The notes under the pieces are model-generated. The model was not told the DNA's origin and made no database searches. It saw only the letters and a program-made list of their open reading frames with translations. Source: Dehalococcoidia bacterium (GTDB taxonomy: Bacteria; Chloroflexota; Dehalococcoidia; GIF9; AB-539-J10). From it: a stretch of 64,000 bases of DNA. The DNA lies in NCBI GenBank assembly GCA_030602785.1, contig JAUVZB010000003.1, forward strand, positions 1-64,000, given 5' to 3'. A program made the translations under genes and the position numbers. Every line of letters starts with the position of its first letter. The first letter of the stretch is position 1. This document shows positions 8,901-16,568 of the stretch, piece by piece.

Positions 8901-9346
8901 TCCGTGATAAGCCTGACAAGCTCCCCATTCGCGCAGCCTGAGAGCGCAATCAGCCCCTCGCGATACTCCGACAGCAAATCACGGTCAACGCGCGGCTTGT
9001 AGTAGAAACCCTCCGTATGCGCCCTGGTGACCAGTTGCAGGAGGTTATGGTACCCTTGGCTGTTCTTCGCGAGCAAGGTCAGGTGGTATGGACTTCTGTC
9101 TCCTGCCTCGCGGCTCTTGCGGCTCGTCGGTGCAACGTAGACTTCGCAGCCGATAATGGGTTTCAGTCCCGCGGCCCGGGCAGCCAGGTAGAAGTCAATG
9201 ACTCCGTACATGTTCCCGTGATCCGTAATGGCGACAGCCTCCATGCCGGATTCCTTCGCGCGGGAGATGAGCGCCGGGATGCGACACATCCCGTCAAGAA
9301 GGCTGTACTCGGTATGGACATGAAGATGAACGAAGGCCGGAGCCAT
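5897..9346 (-). CDS. dnaE: DNA polymerase III alpha subunit
   Basis: A 1149-residue replicative polymerase of the DnaE group. The PHP domain at the N-terminus keeps its histidines and acids (HLHVHTEYSLLDG, AITDHGNMYG), suggesting metal binding and possibly intrinsic proofreading. The catalytic aspartates are in MPDIDLDFQDDRRDE, and FGTMGARGSIRD lies in the palm. A helix-hairpin-helix region and a C-terminal OB-fold (VVVAGMVVSVRNSFT) follow. Length fits the family. There is no good ribosome binding site, and a -10 element lies only seven bases before the ATG, so the mRNA may be leaderless. The 3' end overlaps ogt antisense. Confidence 0.98.
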   Translation of the reverse strand: MAPAFVHLHVHTEYSLLDGMCRIPALISRAKESGMEAVAITDHGNMYGVIDFYLAARAAGLKPIIGCEVYVAPTSRKSREAGDRSPYHLTLLAKNSQGYHNLLQLVTRAHTEGFYYKPRVDRDLLSEYREGLIALSGCANGELVRLITENRTADAEAAALWYQEVFPDYHIELQRFPIPELEHANPELIALSRKLSIPLVATFDVHYVNRADAEAHDLLLCVQTNACVYDEKRLRMAGDYFYLRSPDEVSETYADLPEAVENSVRIAEQCDVELDFSELHLPEVALPEGLSADEYLSSLCWEGLSKRYAQPTEEQKERLRHELDVIRKTQFAHYFLVVWDIISYAKRSGVYYGVRGSAAASLVLYCVNITDIDPLEHGLVFERFLNIERSEMPDIDLDFQDDRRDEMLAYVNAKYGTDHVAQIISFGTMGARGSIRDAGRALGLPYSKVDSVARLIPQELTINLGRALAESPEFRRLYDEDDDIRRLVDSARQIEGLVRHASTHAAGVVISRDPLVRYAPLQPVGKSGQQGMMTQYNMWNIAKLGLLKMDFLGLSNLSILAKARAMILRRHGVAIEFEHLPLDDAKTFELLASGETRDIFQLESKGMRRHLQELTPSVFADISAMVALYRPGPMEQIDTFVRAKQGVAPVRYPHPALEEILQETYGVIVYQEQVMFIARTLAGYSMGQADIFRKAMGKKIPEVMKQQQETFVAGAVESGIDSGLAHEIFALIEPFAGYAFNKAHSVSYALLAYRGAYLKANYSIEYFTAFLNTYWDNPDKVCLAVEECRKAGIRILPPDVNHSLPGFEIEETDSGPAIRFGIASVKNVGLAPVEAIASARSEGDPFASVEDFCRRVGTRGVNKKGMESLIRVGTFDCLGSRAGLLASLDRIVALAQAEQRSRDSGQTSMFEVWSETPAGLDLCVDSGAQDVPAKDRIAWEKELTGVYFSPHPMESFAAELEDIVSAPCGELGHELVGQDVVVAGMVVSVRNSFTREGRPFVVAELEDMSGSIEVTVWPRVHESTKGLWNEGAVIIVKGQLRGREGQLQISCQTAQRYARPSGATRRRTKPRVLVVDVKETDDSEADIAFLTRLVDLLKAHPGEDYVSLVVETVGGSKTELEMPDLRVSFGPDLARELETVLAGACYRLD

Positions 9347-9353
9347 CGCGCCG

Positions 9354-9362
9354 ATTATAGCA
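9354..9362 (-). promoter_or_regulatory. Extended -10 promoter immediately before dnaE
   Basis: Read on the minus strand, this is TGC followed by TATAAT, an extended -10 element. Seven bases separate it from the dnaE ATG, so initiation at the usual distance would fall at or within a base or two of the start codon. No -35 match is visible. The same 13-base string TGCTATAATCGGC precedes rpsO. Confidence 0.6.
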
Positions 9363-9371
9363 TGGGGTCAG

Positions 9372-10133
9372 ATGACCGCCGGTAGGCGAGCAGTCCGTAC
9401 ACCATCCGGCGTTGTCCGCCGCCTCTCCATGCCGCTGCTGGTGTGCCTTGTCCCGCTTCTGTTCCTCAGCACTGCCATCAGGCTGGAGATGAACAGCCCG
9501 GGCCTATATGAACGCGGTTTCGAGGAATACGAAGTCAGCACCACAACGCGCCTGGACGAGGCTCAGCTGACCAGCATTGCTCACCGCCTGACAGGCTACT
9601 TCAACTCTACACACGACAGCCCTCAGATGGAGGTCACGACGAGCGACGGCGCATCATTCCTCCTGTTCCACGACTACGAACTTGTGCACCTCTCGGACGT
9701 CAAGCGGCTATTCGCACTCAATTCCTGCGTCCAGTCGCTATCCCTGCTCATCGTCCTCGTTCTGCTCTCTGTCGCCTTTGCCAGCCGATGTTGCAGTTGG
9801 AGGAAAAAAGCCCTTGTCGGGCTCGGGCGTGGAGCCACGGCAACCCTTCTGGCTCTGCTGGCCGCTGCCATTCTCTTCGCGGCCGACTTCAACTGGATGT
9901 TCGTCGGCTTTCACCTCGTGGCATTCGACAATCCCTTCTGGCTGCTTGACCCCTACACGGACTACCTCGTAATGCTCTTCCCTCTGGGTTTCTGGCAGGA
10001 CACTTTCATGCTGGCTGGCATCGTGACAGGAATTCTCAGCGCTGCAACGTACGCCACAACGCGGATATGGACCCGCGTTGAACGACGGAACAACTCCGGA
10101 CCACGTCTATCCGCAGAAGAGGGTGATGTATAA
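9372..10133 (+). CDS. Lit-like integral membrane protein (TIGR01906/DUF1461)
   Basis: A 253-residue protein with an N-terminal membrane anchor, an extracytoplasmic domain of about 80 residues, and four further helices. Landmarks of the TIGR01906/DUF1461 family are seen: LVHLSDVKRLF, FVGFHLVAFDNPFW and LLDPYTDYLVMLFPLGFW. In Enterococcus a family member, Lit, moves an acyl chain within lipoproteins to make the lyso form, using conserved histidines. The histidines in VHLSDVK and GFHLV are candidates here. Assignment to that activity is by family only. It starts 25 bases from dnaE, divergently. Confidence 0.75.
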   Translation: MTAGRRAVRTPSGVVRRLSMPLLVCLVPLLFLSTAIRLEMNSPGLYERGFEEYEVSTTTRLDEAQLTSIAHRLTGYFNSTHDSPQMEVTTSDGASFLLFHDYELVHLSDVKRLFALNSCVQSLSLLIVLVLLSVAFASRCCSWRKKALVGLGRGATATLLALLAAAILFAADFNWMFVGFHLVAFDNPFWLLDPYTDYLVMLFPLGFWQDTFMLAGIVTGILSAATYATTRIWTRVERRNNSGPRLSAEEGDV

Positions 10134-10134
10134 T
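10129..10134 (+). promoter_or_regulatory. Possible -10 element for the crotonase/recA region
   Basis: A perfect TATAAT overlaps the stop codon of the Lit-like gene, about 50 bases before the crotonase ATG at 10183. No convincing -35 box is seen at 16-18 bases upstream, so this is a weak prediction. Confidence 0.35.
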
Positions 10135-10182
10135 GGCCCTGCACCCTGTGCACACCGCATACGGCATGGAGGAGACCAACGC

Positions 10183-11124
10183 ATGGACTACAAGCCCGTC
10201 GTAGTGAGACAGCAATCCTCAGGAACCTACCCCCCGTACGTGCCGACATTCGCAGTGCCCCGCGAATACCACGACATCGTCCTCGAATGGGATACTCAGA
10301 GCCACGTGGCAGTCATCACGCTCAACCGGCCGGAAGTCCAGAATGCACTCAGCGCTACCTTGATGGAAGAGACGATTGACGCACTACGGCTTGTGGAAGA
10401 GAACGACGAGATAAGCTGTGCCATTCTGCGGCCATCAGGAGAGAACTTCTGCTCGGGCGGCGACTTCAACGCCTTCACGAACAAGGACCTTCTCTCACAA
10501 CGCTGGTACTTCGAGTTACCGCCCAAAGTGCTCCAGACGATGACGAGTTCTACCGTACCGATAATCGGAGTCGTCAGGGGCAACTGCTGCGCCTTTGGGT
10601 TCGCGCTGGCCGGAAGCTGCGACATCGTTCTGGCCGCCGACACAGCCAGTTTCTTTCTCCCCGGCGGCGGTGTCGGCTTCGGATGCTTCACGCCGACTGT
10701 CGGAGCGTACAAGTCGCTTTCACGCAAGCGTATGTTCGAACTCCTGCTGGTCTCCAGGCCACGCTCGGCGCAATGGGCTCTTGAGGCGGGACTGCTCAAC
10801 TACGTCTATGCGGAAGATGAGCTGGAAGGGAAGGCATGGGAGATGGCGAGGCTGATAGGGTCAAACGCTCCCCTCGTGGTCCGGTGGGAGAAGCAGTTCT
10901 TCTACTACATACAGGACATGGACGAGAAGCACGCGTTCAGGTATGGCACGGAGATGATAACCATGCAGTCGCTCACCCGCGACGGCTGCGAAGGCCAGAA
11001 TGCCTTCCTCCAGAAGAGGAAGCCGGTCTGGCAGGGCCGCAAGGGCGGCAGCGCCCGTGGCGACGTTCACGCTCCAGAGGAGGAGCATGTGTGGAAGGTG
11101 GGCAAGGACGCTCGGCGCAAGTAG
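10183..11124 (+). CDS. Enoyl-CoA hydratase/isomerase-family protein, atypical active site
   Basis: A 313-residue crotonase-fold protein. The oxyanion-hole region [10 protein letters not shown] and the CoA-binding segment [16 protein letters not shown] are clear. Aligned by eye with classical enoyl-CoA hydratase, both catalytic glutamates appear to be missing: the first position is Ala (GFALAG where GCELA is expected) and the second is Gly (FLPGGGVG where QPE is expected). Hydratase activity is therefore doubtful. I chose ATG 10183 because GGAGGAG lies just upstream; the reading frame is open further up to 10078. It precedes recA but need not be functionally related. Confidence 0.85.
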   Translation: MDYKPVVVRQQSSGTYPPYVPTFAVPREYHDIVLEWDTQSHVAVITLNRPEVQNALSATLMEETIDALRLVEENDEISCAILRPSGENFCSGGDFNAFTNKDLLSQRWYFELPPKVLQTMTSSTVPIIGVVRGNCCAFGFALAGSCDIVLAADTASFFLPGGGVGFGCFTPTVGAYKSLSRKRMFELLLVSRPRSAQWALEAGLLNYVYAEDELEGKAWEMARLIGSNAPLVVRWEKQFFYYIQDMDEKHAFRYGTEMITMQSLTRDGCEGQNAFLQKRKPVWQGRKGGSARGDVHAPEEEHVWKVGKDARRK

Positions 11125-11182
11125 GGACCCCAAAGCAGCCTGCGGCAGAATGGCGAAAGGCAAGAGGGAGCAAGAAGGCAAA

Positions 11183-12217
11183 ATGGCTAATGAGAAAGAG
11201 AAAGCAGTGGAACTCGCCGTCGAGCAGATCGAGCGTCAGTTCGGCAAAGGGTCGCTCATGAGGCTGGGTGAGCTGGCAGCCAGGCAGGACATAGGGGTCA
11301 TCTCCACCGGGTCCCTTTCTCTGGACCTGGCCCTCGGCGTCGGCGGCATTCCCAGGGGAAGGGTGACGGAGATATACGGCTCAGAGTCCTCCGGCAAGAC
11401 AACGCTCGCGCAACACATCATTGCAGAGGCCCAGAAGGCAGGTGGAAAGGCCGTCTACATAGACGCCGAGCACGCGCTTGACCCCCAGTACGCCGCGGCC
11501 TGCGGCGTCAATACCGACGATCTCTATATCTCACAGCCGGACACTGGCGAGCAGGCACTTGAAATCGCCGAGTATCTTGTCAGGAGTTCCGGCGTTGACG
11601 TAGTCGTCATTGACAGCGTGGCAGCCCTGGTCCCCAAGGCGGAGATTGAGGGAGACATGGGCGACTCGCACGTAGGACTGCAGGCACGGCTCATGTCTCA
11701 GGCACTCAGAAAGCTGACCGCCGCCATCAGCCGCTCCAGGACCTCTGTCGTCTTCATCAACCAGCTACGGGAGAAGGTGGGTATTATCTTCGGCAACCCG
11801 GAAGTGACGCCCGGAGGACGTGCCCTCAAGTTCTACAGCTCGGTCCGCATCGACCTGCGCAGGGGGGACACGCTGAAGCGTGGCTCCGAGATAGTGGGGT
11901 CGCGTGTGCGGGCACGGGTGGTCAAGAACAAGGTGGCTCCGCCGTTCCGGACGGCCGAGTTCGACATCCTGTTCAACCAGGGCATCAGCAAGGAAGGAGA
12001 CCTGCTGGACCTCGGAGTCAACCAGGGTCTCATTAAGAAGGCCGGCTCGTTCCTCACGTACGAAGAACACAAGCTGGGCCAGGGAAGAGAGAATGCCCGC
12101 GATTTCCTCCGGCAGAATCCCGGGGTTGCATCCCGTCTTGAGCAGGAAATACGCGCGGCCGCCCAGCCGCCTCGTGCTCTGGAGAAGACCGTGCCCCCCA
12201 GTGACGAGCCCGACTAG
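11183..12217 (+). CDS. recA: Recombinase RecA
   Basis: A 344-residue RecA, the strand-exchange ATPase that also triggers the SOS response. Walker A ([11 protein letters not shown]), the aromatic cap region [11 protein letters not shown], Walker B ([11 protein letters not shown]), loop L2 with [10 protein letters not shown], and the C-terminal domain are all present. ATG 11183 begins the typical MANEKEKA opening; an upstream ATG at 11150 in frame would add 11 residues. No obvious LexA operator was recognised upstream. recX follows after 26 bases. Confidence 0.98.
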   Translation: MANEKEKAVELAVEQIERQFGKGSLMRLGELAARQDIGVISTGSLSLDLALGVGGIPRGRVTEIYGSESSGKTTLAQHIIAEAQKAGGKAVYIDAEHALDPQYAAACGVNTDDLYISQPDTGEQALEIAEYLVRSSGVDVVVIDSVAALVPKAEIEGDMGDSHVGLQARLMSQALRKLTAAISRSRTSVVFINQLREKVGIIFGNPEVTPGGRALKFYSSVRIDLRRGDTLKRGSEIVGSRVRARVVKNKVAPPFRTAEFDILFNQGISKEGDLLDLGVNQGLIKKAGSFLTYEEHKLGQGRENARDFLRQNPGVASRLEQEIRAAAQPPRALEKTVPPSDEPD

Positions 12218-12243
12218 CCCTCCGGGAACGAAGTCGACCGCCG

Positions 12244-12720
12244 ATGGGTCCACAACCTGACAGCCAGAAGGCCCTCGCGAGAGCCTATGGATTGCTGGCG
12301 CATCGCCCACGGAGCGGCGCAGAGATTCGACGGCATCTTCAATCAGCAGGCTTCGCTGAGGTCCCGGTTGAAGAGGCACTACAGACCCTGGTTGCACGTG
12401 GCCTCATCGATGACAGGGCTTTCGCCAGGGAGTGGACCGAGAACCGCATGGAATTCAGGCCACGAGCCCGGCGCCTTATTGTCAAAGAGCTCACAGACAA
12501 GGGAGTCGCCGAGGAGATCGCGAACGACGTCACCAGTGAGATCGATGACGAACCCGTAGCTCTGGCTATCGCAACACGGCGCGCGAGCATGCTGAAGGAA
12601 CAGGATAGGGCATCCTTCATCCGCCGCCTTTCTAGATACCTGTCAAGCCGCGGCTTCGACTACGGGACAGTCGCGCATGCTGTCAGGGCGGTCTGTAAGG
12701 ATAGCGACCACTCGTGGTGA
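12244..12720 (+). CDS. recX: Regulatory protein RecX
   Basis: A 158-residue, mainly helical protein with the three-repeat RecX pattern (ALARAYGLLAHRPRSGAEI at the start, then GLIDDRAFAREW, then LSSRGFDYGTVAHAV). RecX binds RecA filaments and modulates them. Its place directly after recA is the classical arrangement. The 116 bases after it, up to the small decarboxylase subunit gene, contain no recognised signal. Confidence 0.93.
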   Translation: MGPQPDSQKALARAYGLLAHRPRSGAEIRRHLQSAGFAEVPVEEALQTLVARGLIDDRAFAREWTENRMEFRPRARRLIVKELTDKGVAEEIANDVTSEIDDEPVALAIATRRASMLKEQDRASFIRRLSRYLSSRGFDYGTVAHAVRAVCKDSDHSW

Positions 12721-12836
12721 GGGAGCCGGCATGTTAAACTATTCAGCCGCGATCGGGTGGCAGGAGCAGGGAACTGCATTGCGGGCGCCCTTCCCACCTG
12801 AGAGCCTCACGGATTCCACTACCGGGAGAAGTGCAC

Positions 12837-12977
12837 ATGATTGATTGGGATTTCGCCGTCCGGATTGCTGCAGGCGGCTTCAGCCTTGTGTTCCTTCTCC
12901 TCGCATTGCTGGCCGGTCTTGTCTGGGCCGGGTCGCGACTGCTTCTGCGTCTCTCCGGAGACAAGCCCAAGGAGTAG
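12837..12977 (+). CDS. Small membrane subunit of Na+-pumping decarboxylase (OadG/MmdD-like)
   Basis: A 46-residue gene, ATG to TAG, preceded by GGGAGAA. The product begins MIDWDFAVRIAAGG, has one hydrophobic helix (about residues 10-33, FSLVFLLLALLAGLVW) and ends with a short polar tail. This size and shape fit the gamma/delta subunit (OadG/MmdD) that anchors and assembles the carboxyltransferase onto the beta subunit in sodium-translocating decarboxylases. Its position 54 bases before the beta subunit gene supports this. Sequence identity in this family is very low, so the call rests mainly on context and topology. Confidence 0.7.
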   Translation: MIDWDFAVRIAAGGFSLVFLLLALLAGLVWAGSRLLLRLSGDKPKE

Positions 12978-13031
12978 CCGGATCCCGATGCAATCCTCTT
13001 TTCCATCCATTGCCAACACGGAGGACCTGAG

Positions 13032-14375
13032 TTGTTCGGATTACTAGAGAGCGGATTTCAGCACTTCTATTGGGGCAACGCCGTGATGCTTCTGATAGCA
13101 GGGCTTCTTATCTATCTGGCAATTGCAAAGAAGATGGAGCCTTTGCTGCTCATCCCCATCGGATTCGGCATGCTGCTGGTCAATCTCCCGCTTGGCGGCA
13201 TGATGGACTACGAGATGCTGCTCAAGGCCCCCACAGCGGGCACAGTTGTCAGCATTGAGACAGGGGAGGGCTCTCGATTCGACGGGGAGACCGTTCTCAT
13301 CAGACTGGACTCGGGTGAAATCGTCAGTCCCGTGTTCGGCCGTGTGGACACGTATATGGTCGCCTCCGGCGACCGAGTGGAAGAGGGCGACGTCGTGGCC
13401 CGACTCGTCACTCAGGAGCAGACGGACCAGGAAGAGTATCCCACTTCACCGATAGGCCTGCTTTCCAGGATATTCAAGTACGGGGTGATGTGGCAGATCC
13501 TGCCGCCACTCATGTTCTTGTGCCTGGGAGCTCTCACGGATTTCGGGCCAATGCTCGCGAATCCAAAGACCCTGCTGCTGGGGGCGGCGGCTCAGTTCGG
13601 CGTCTACCTCGCTTTCTTCCTCGCCCTTCTGGTAGGTTTCAGCATCCCGGAGGCGTGCTCGATAGGCATCATAGGTGGCGCGGAGGGCCCAACGACGATA
13701 TACGTGACCTCCGTGCTCGCGCCGCATATCATAGGCGCCACTGCCGTTGCCTGCTATTCGTACATGGCGCTGGTACCAGTCATACTGCCGCCCGTCATAC
13801 GTCTGCTCACGACCAAGCAGGAGCGTCAGATCTACATGAAGCCACAGATGCGGGCCGTCAGTAGAATCGAGAAGACGCTCTTTCCCCTCGTCACAACAGT
13901 GGTGGTTGTCCTTTTTGTCCCCTCTTCAGCTCCGCTGATCGGGTGCTTCATGGTGGGCAACCTGTTCCGCGAGTCTGGAGTCGTCGAACGCCTGAGCAAC
14001 ACGGCGCAGACGACTCTCGTGGACATACTCACTATCTTCCTTACTCTGGCAATTGGCGCCAGCATGCCGGCAGAGAACTTCCTGCAGCCACGCACGCTTC
14101 TCATCCTGGTGCTCGGCGTTGTGGCCTTTGCCTGTGCAGCGGCGGCCGGCATACTGCTGGCGAAACTCATGAACGTGTTCTCCAAGGAGAAGATAAACCC
14201 GATGATCGGTGCCGCAGGCGTATCCGCCGTGCCGATGTCCGCAAGGGTCGTACAGGTCATGGGGCAGAAGGAGAACCCCAGGAACTTCCTGCTGATGCAC
14301 GCGATGGGGCCCAATGTGGCAGGGGCAATCGGGGCCGCCATAGCCGGAGGAGTCTTCCTCGGCATCCTTGGATAG
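13032..14375 (+). CDS. Na+-translocating decarboxylase beta subunit with biotinyl-like insertion
   Basis: A 447-residue membrane protein of the OadB/MmdB/GcdB family, which decarboxylates carboxybiotin and exports Na+. Family motifs: IAKKMEPLLLIPIGFG, LGALTDFGPMLANP, YSYMALVPVILPP, GNLFRESGVVERL, KINPMIGAAGVSAVPM and HAMGPNVAGAIG. Two oddities. Between helices 2 and 3, residues about 64-128 form an insertion resembling a biotinyl/lipoyl barrel (APTAGTVVSI and SPVFGRVDTYMVASGDRVEE) without the biotin lysine motif. The GGADGPT motif reads GGAEGPT, so the Na+-linked Asp is Glu218. TTG start with GGAGGA upstream. Confidence 0.93.
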   Translation: MFGLLESGFQHFYWGNAVMLLIAGLLIYLAIAKKMEPLLLIPIGFGMLLVNLPLGGMMDYEMLLKAPTAGTVVSIETGEGSRFDGETVLIRLDSGEIVSPVFGRVDTYMVASGDRVEEGDVVARLVTQEQTDQEEYPTSPIGLLSRIFKYGVMWQILPPLMFLCLGALTDFGPMLANPKTLLLGAAAQFGVYLAFFLALLVGFSIPEACSIGIIGGAEGPTTIYVTSVLAPHIIGATAVACYSYMALVPVILPPVIRLLTTKQERQIYMKPQMRAVSRIEKTLFPLVTTVVVVLFVPSSAPLIGCFMVGNLFRESGVVERLSNTAQTTLVDILTIFLTLAIGASMPAENFLQPRTLLILVLGVVAFACAAAAGILLAKLMNVFSKEKINPMIGAAGVSAVPMSARVVQVMGQKENPRNFLLMHAMGPNVAGAIGAAIAGGVFLGILG

Positions 14376-14440
14376 CAGGTGCGAACGAACCAGTGGCGTG
14401 CAGCGCATACTGATATGCGACGAAGCGAGAGGTGAATAAG

Positions 14441-16003
14441 ATGGAAGAGATCGACGCGGGACAGAAGAGGCGACTTGAACTCGAGGCGAAGTCCGCAGCA
14501 GTCCGCAAGCTCGGCGGCGAGCAGAAGATTGAGGCACAGCACGCCAAGGGCAAACTGACGGCTCGTGAGCGAATCGACCTGCTCGTAGACAAGGGTTCAT
14601 TCGTTGAATACGACCAGTTCATGAAGACGCGCTCTGTCTACTACGGCCTCGACAAGATGGAGCTGCCTGCGGACGGAGTGGTCACCGGAGTGGGGCGCAT
14701 CGCGGGACGCAAGGTTGCCGTGTATGCCCAGGATTTCACAGTGCTCGGCGGCTCGCTGGGCGAGGTACACGCCCTCAAGATAGCAAGGACGCAGGACCTT
14801 GCGCTCCAGTCAGGCATTCCCTGCATTGCAATGCTTGACTCTGGTGGGGCCCGCATTCAGGAAGGCATCGACTCTCTGGACGGCTACGGCCGGATATTCT
14901 TCCGTAACTCTCGTTCGTCGGGGGTCATCCCTCAGATATCGATCATCCTCGGCCCAACCGCCGGGGGCGCCGTGTACTCGCCTGCGCTCACCGACTTCGT
15001 CATCATGACGCGCAAGTCGAGCACGATGTACATCACGGGCCCGGCAGTCGTGAAGGACGTCCTCTCGGAAGAGGTGTCCCACGAACAACTCGGTGGCGGT
15101 CTCGTACACAACCAGAGGAGTGGCGTTGCCCATTTCCTGGCCGGCGACGATGAGGCTGCGATTGCCACGGCACAGGAGTTGCTCTCTTTCATGCCGCAGA
15201 ACTACAGGGAGGAGGCTCCTCCAGGTCTCTCAAAGGACCCCGTGGACAGGGAGGACATCTCGCTGCGTGATGTGATTCCTGCCGACGCGAACAAGCCGTA
15301 CGACGTCAAGGATATCATTGCCAGAATCGTGGACGACGGGAACTTCTTCGAGGTGCACCGTCTATACGCCCAGAACATGGTAGTGGGCTTTGCTCGCATC
15401 GGCGGACGCAGCATCGGCATCATCGCGAACCAGGCGAAGTTCATGGCCGGCGTCCTCGACATCAATGCGTCCGACAAGGCTTCGCGGTTCATAAGGTTCT
15501 GCGACTGCTTCAACATTCCCCTGCTGACGCTGGTCGACGTGCCAGGCTACATGCCGGGGACTGCCCAGGAGTACGGAGGAATCATCCGCCACGGCGCGAA
15601 GCTCCTCTATGTCTACTCCGAGGCCACTGTCCCGAAGGTCACGGTGATACTCAGAAAGGCGTATGGCGGAGCCTACGTCGGCATGTGCTCGAAATACCTC
15701 GGGGCAGACATGGTTCTGGCATATCCTTCAGCCGAGGTTGCCGTCATGGGAGCGAGCGGTGCCGCCGAGATAGTCTTCGCTCGAGAGATCAAGAGTGCCG
15801 ACGACCCCACCGCGCTCAGGGCGCAGAGAATCCAGGAGTACAAGGAACAGTTCTCGAATCCATATCGTGCCGCCGAACGGGGGTCAGTCGATGATGTGAT
15901 TGACCCGAAGGATACGAGATACAGGCTGGCCCGGATATTCGATGTCCTCGATACCAAGCGCGACCCATTCCCTGGCAAGAAGCACGGAAACATACCGCTC
16001 TAG
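14441..16003 (+). CDS. Acyl-CoA carboxyltransferase subunit (methylmalonyl-CoA decarboxylase alpha-like)
   Basis: A 520-residue member of the biotin-dependent carboxyltransferase family, close in form to propionyl-CoA carboxylase beta and MmdA. N-half: GKLTARERIDLLVDKGSF, SGGARIQEG and GPTAGGAVYSPALTDF, the acyl-CoA oxyanion loops. C-half: VDVPGYMPGTAQEYGGIIRHGAK and RKAYGGAYVGM, the carboxybiotin side. In this operon it should move CO2 from an acyl-CoA (methylmalonyl-CoA most likely, glutaconyl- or malonyl-CoA possible) to the biotin carrier. ATG 14441 is preceded by GAGAGGTG; GTG 14432 is an alternative. Confidence 0.93.
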   Translation: MEEIDAGQKRRLELEAKSAAVRKLGGEQKIEAQHAKGKLTARERIDLLVDKGSFVEYDQFMKTRSVYYGLDKMELPADGVVTGVGRIAGRKVAVYAQDFTVLGGSLGEVHALKIARTQDLALQSGIPCIAMLDSGGARIQEGIDSLDGYGRIFFRNSRSSGVIPQISIILGPTAGGAVYSPALTDFVIMTRKSSTMYITGPAVVKDVLSEEVSHEQLGGGLVHNQRSGVAHFLAGDDEAAIATAQELLSFMPQNYREEAPPGLSKDPVDREDISLRDVIPADANKPYDVKDIIARIVDDGNFFEVHRLYAQNMVVGFARIGGRSIGIIANQAKFMAGVLDINASDKASRFIRFCDCFNIPLLTLVDVPGYMPGTAQEYGGIIRHGAKLLYVYSEATVPKVTVILRKAYGGAYVGMCSKYLGADMVLAYPSAEVAVMGASGAAEIVFAREIKSADDPTALRAQRIQEYKEQFSNPYRAAERGSVDDVIDPKDTRYRLARIFDVLDTKRDPFPGKKHGNIPL

Positions 16004-16104
16004 CGCACCTGCAGAAGGCACGGCGGGAGTTCGCTGTCGGCCCATACGCAGTGCGCCATGGTTGGACACGAGCAACACATTACACTCAGGAGGGACACAG
16101 ACAG

Positions 16105-16329
16105 ATGGCAACAGAACTGATTACTTCTCCACTTCCTGGCAAGATACTAGCCGTTAAGGTCGCCGCAGGCGACAAGGTCAAGGAAGGAGACCTGCTGCTC
16201 ACGATTGAGGCCATGAAGATGGAGAACGAGATCGTTGCGACTGTTGACGGAACGGTGACGGAGGTCGCGGCCAAGCCCGACTCGACCGTTCAGATAGGCG
16301 ACAGCCTGGTCTCGATCGAAGAAGGCTAG
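16105..16329 (+). CDS. Biotin carboxyl carrier protein of the decarboxylase
   Basis: A 74-residue single-domain biotin carrier. The biotinylation motif EAMKMENE is complete, with the lysine near residue 36, and the two half-barrel motifs SPLPGKILAVKV and GTVTEV flank it. It lacks the Pro/Ala-rich linker of longer MmdC/GcdC subunits. AGGAGGG lies about ten bases before the ATG. It ends the operon: small subunit, beta subunit, carboxyltransferase, carrier. It would ferry the carboxyl group from the carboxyltransferase to the membrane beta subunit. Confidence 0.95.
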   Translation: MATELITSPLPGKILAVKVAAGDKVKEGDLLLTIEAMKMENEIVATVDGTVTEVAAKPDSTVQIGDSLVSIEEG

Positions 16330-16350
16330 CAGAGCCGCGTCGCGGTCACC

Positions 16351-16381
16351 TTGACAGCACGTACCCCGAACGCGCTATAGT
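16351..16381 (+). promoter_or_regulatory. Promoter of tRNA-Ile
   Basis: A perfect TTGACA (16351-16356) and TATAGT (16376-16381) with a 19-base spacer end ten bases before the tRNA. Typical for a stable RNA promoter although the spacer is on the long side. Confidence 0.65.
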
Positions 16382-16390
16382 ATGCGTCCC

Positions 16391-16464
16391 GGGCCATTAG
16401 CTCAGTCGGCTAGAGCACGGTCCTGATAAGACCGGGGTCTGTGGTTCGAGTCCACAATGGCCCA
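16391..16464 (+). tRNA. tRNA-Ile(GAT)
   Basis: A 74-base cloverleaf. Acceptor stem GGGCCAT pairs with ATGGCCC, the D arm is GCTC/GAGC, the anticodon stem CGGTC/GACCG holds the loop CTGATAA with anticodon GAT at 16425-16427, and the T arm is TGTGG-TTCGAGT-CCACA. The discriminator is A. CCA is not encoded. It stands alone, not next to rRNA genes, which is where this tRNA is found in many bacteria. Confidence 0.97.
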
Positions 16465-16568
16465 CTCCTTTGCGCTATGGCAGCGTATCCTGTCTTTGAC
16501 AGGGGCCCCCCGCGGCGCTCCGAGAGAATATACTCCCACAGGACCCTCAGCCTGCGTCTGTCTCGACG

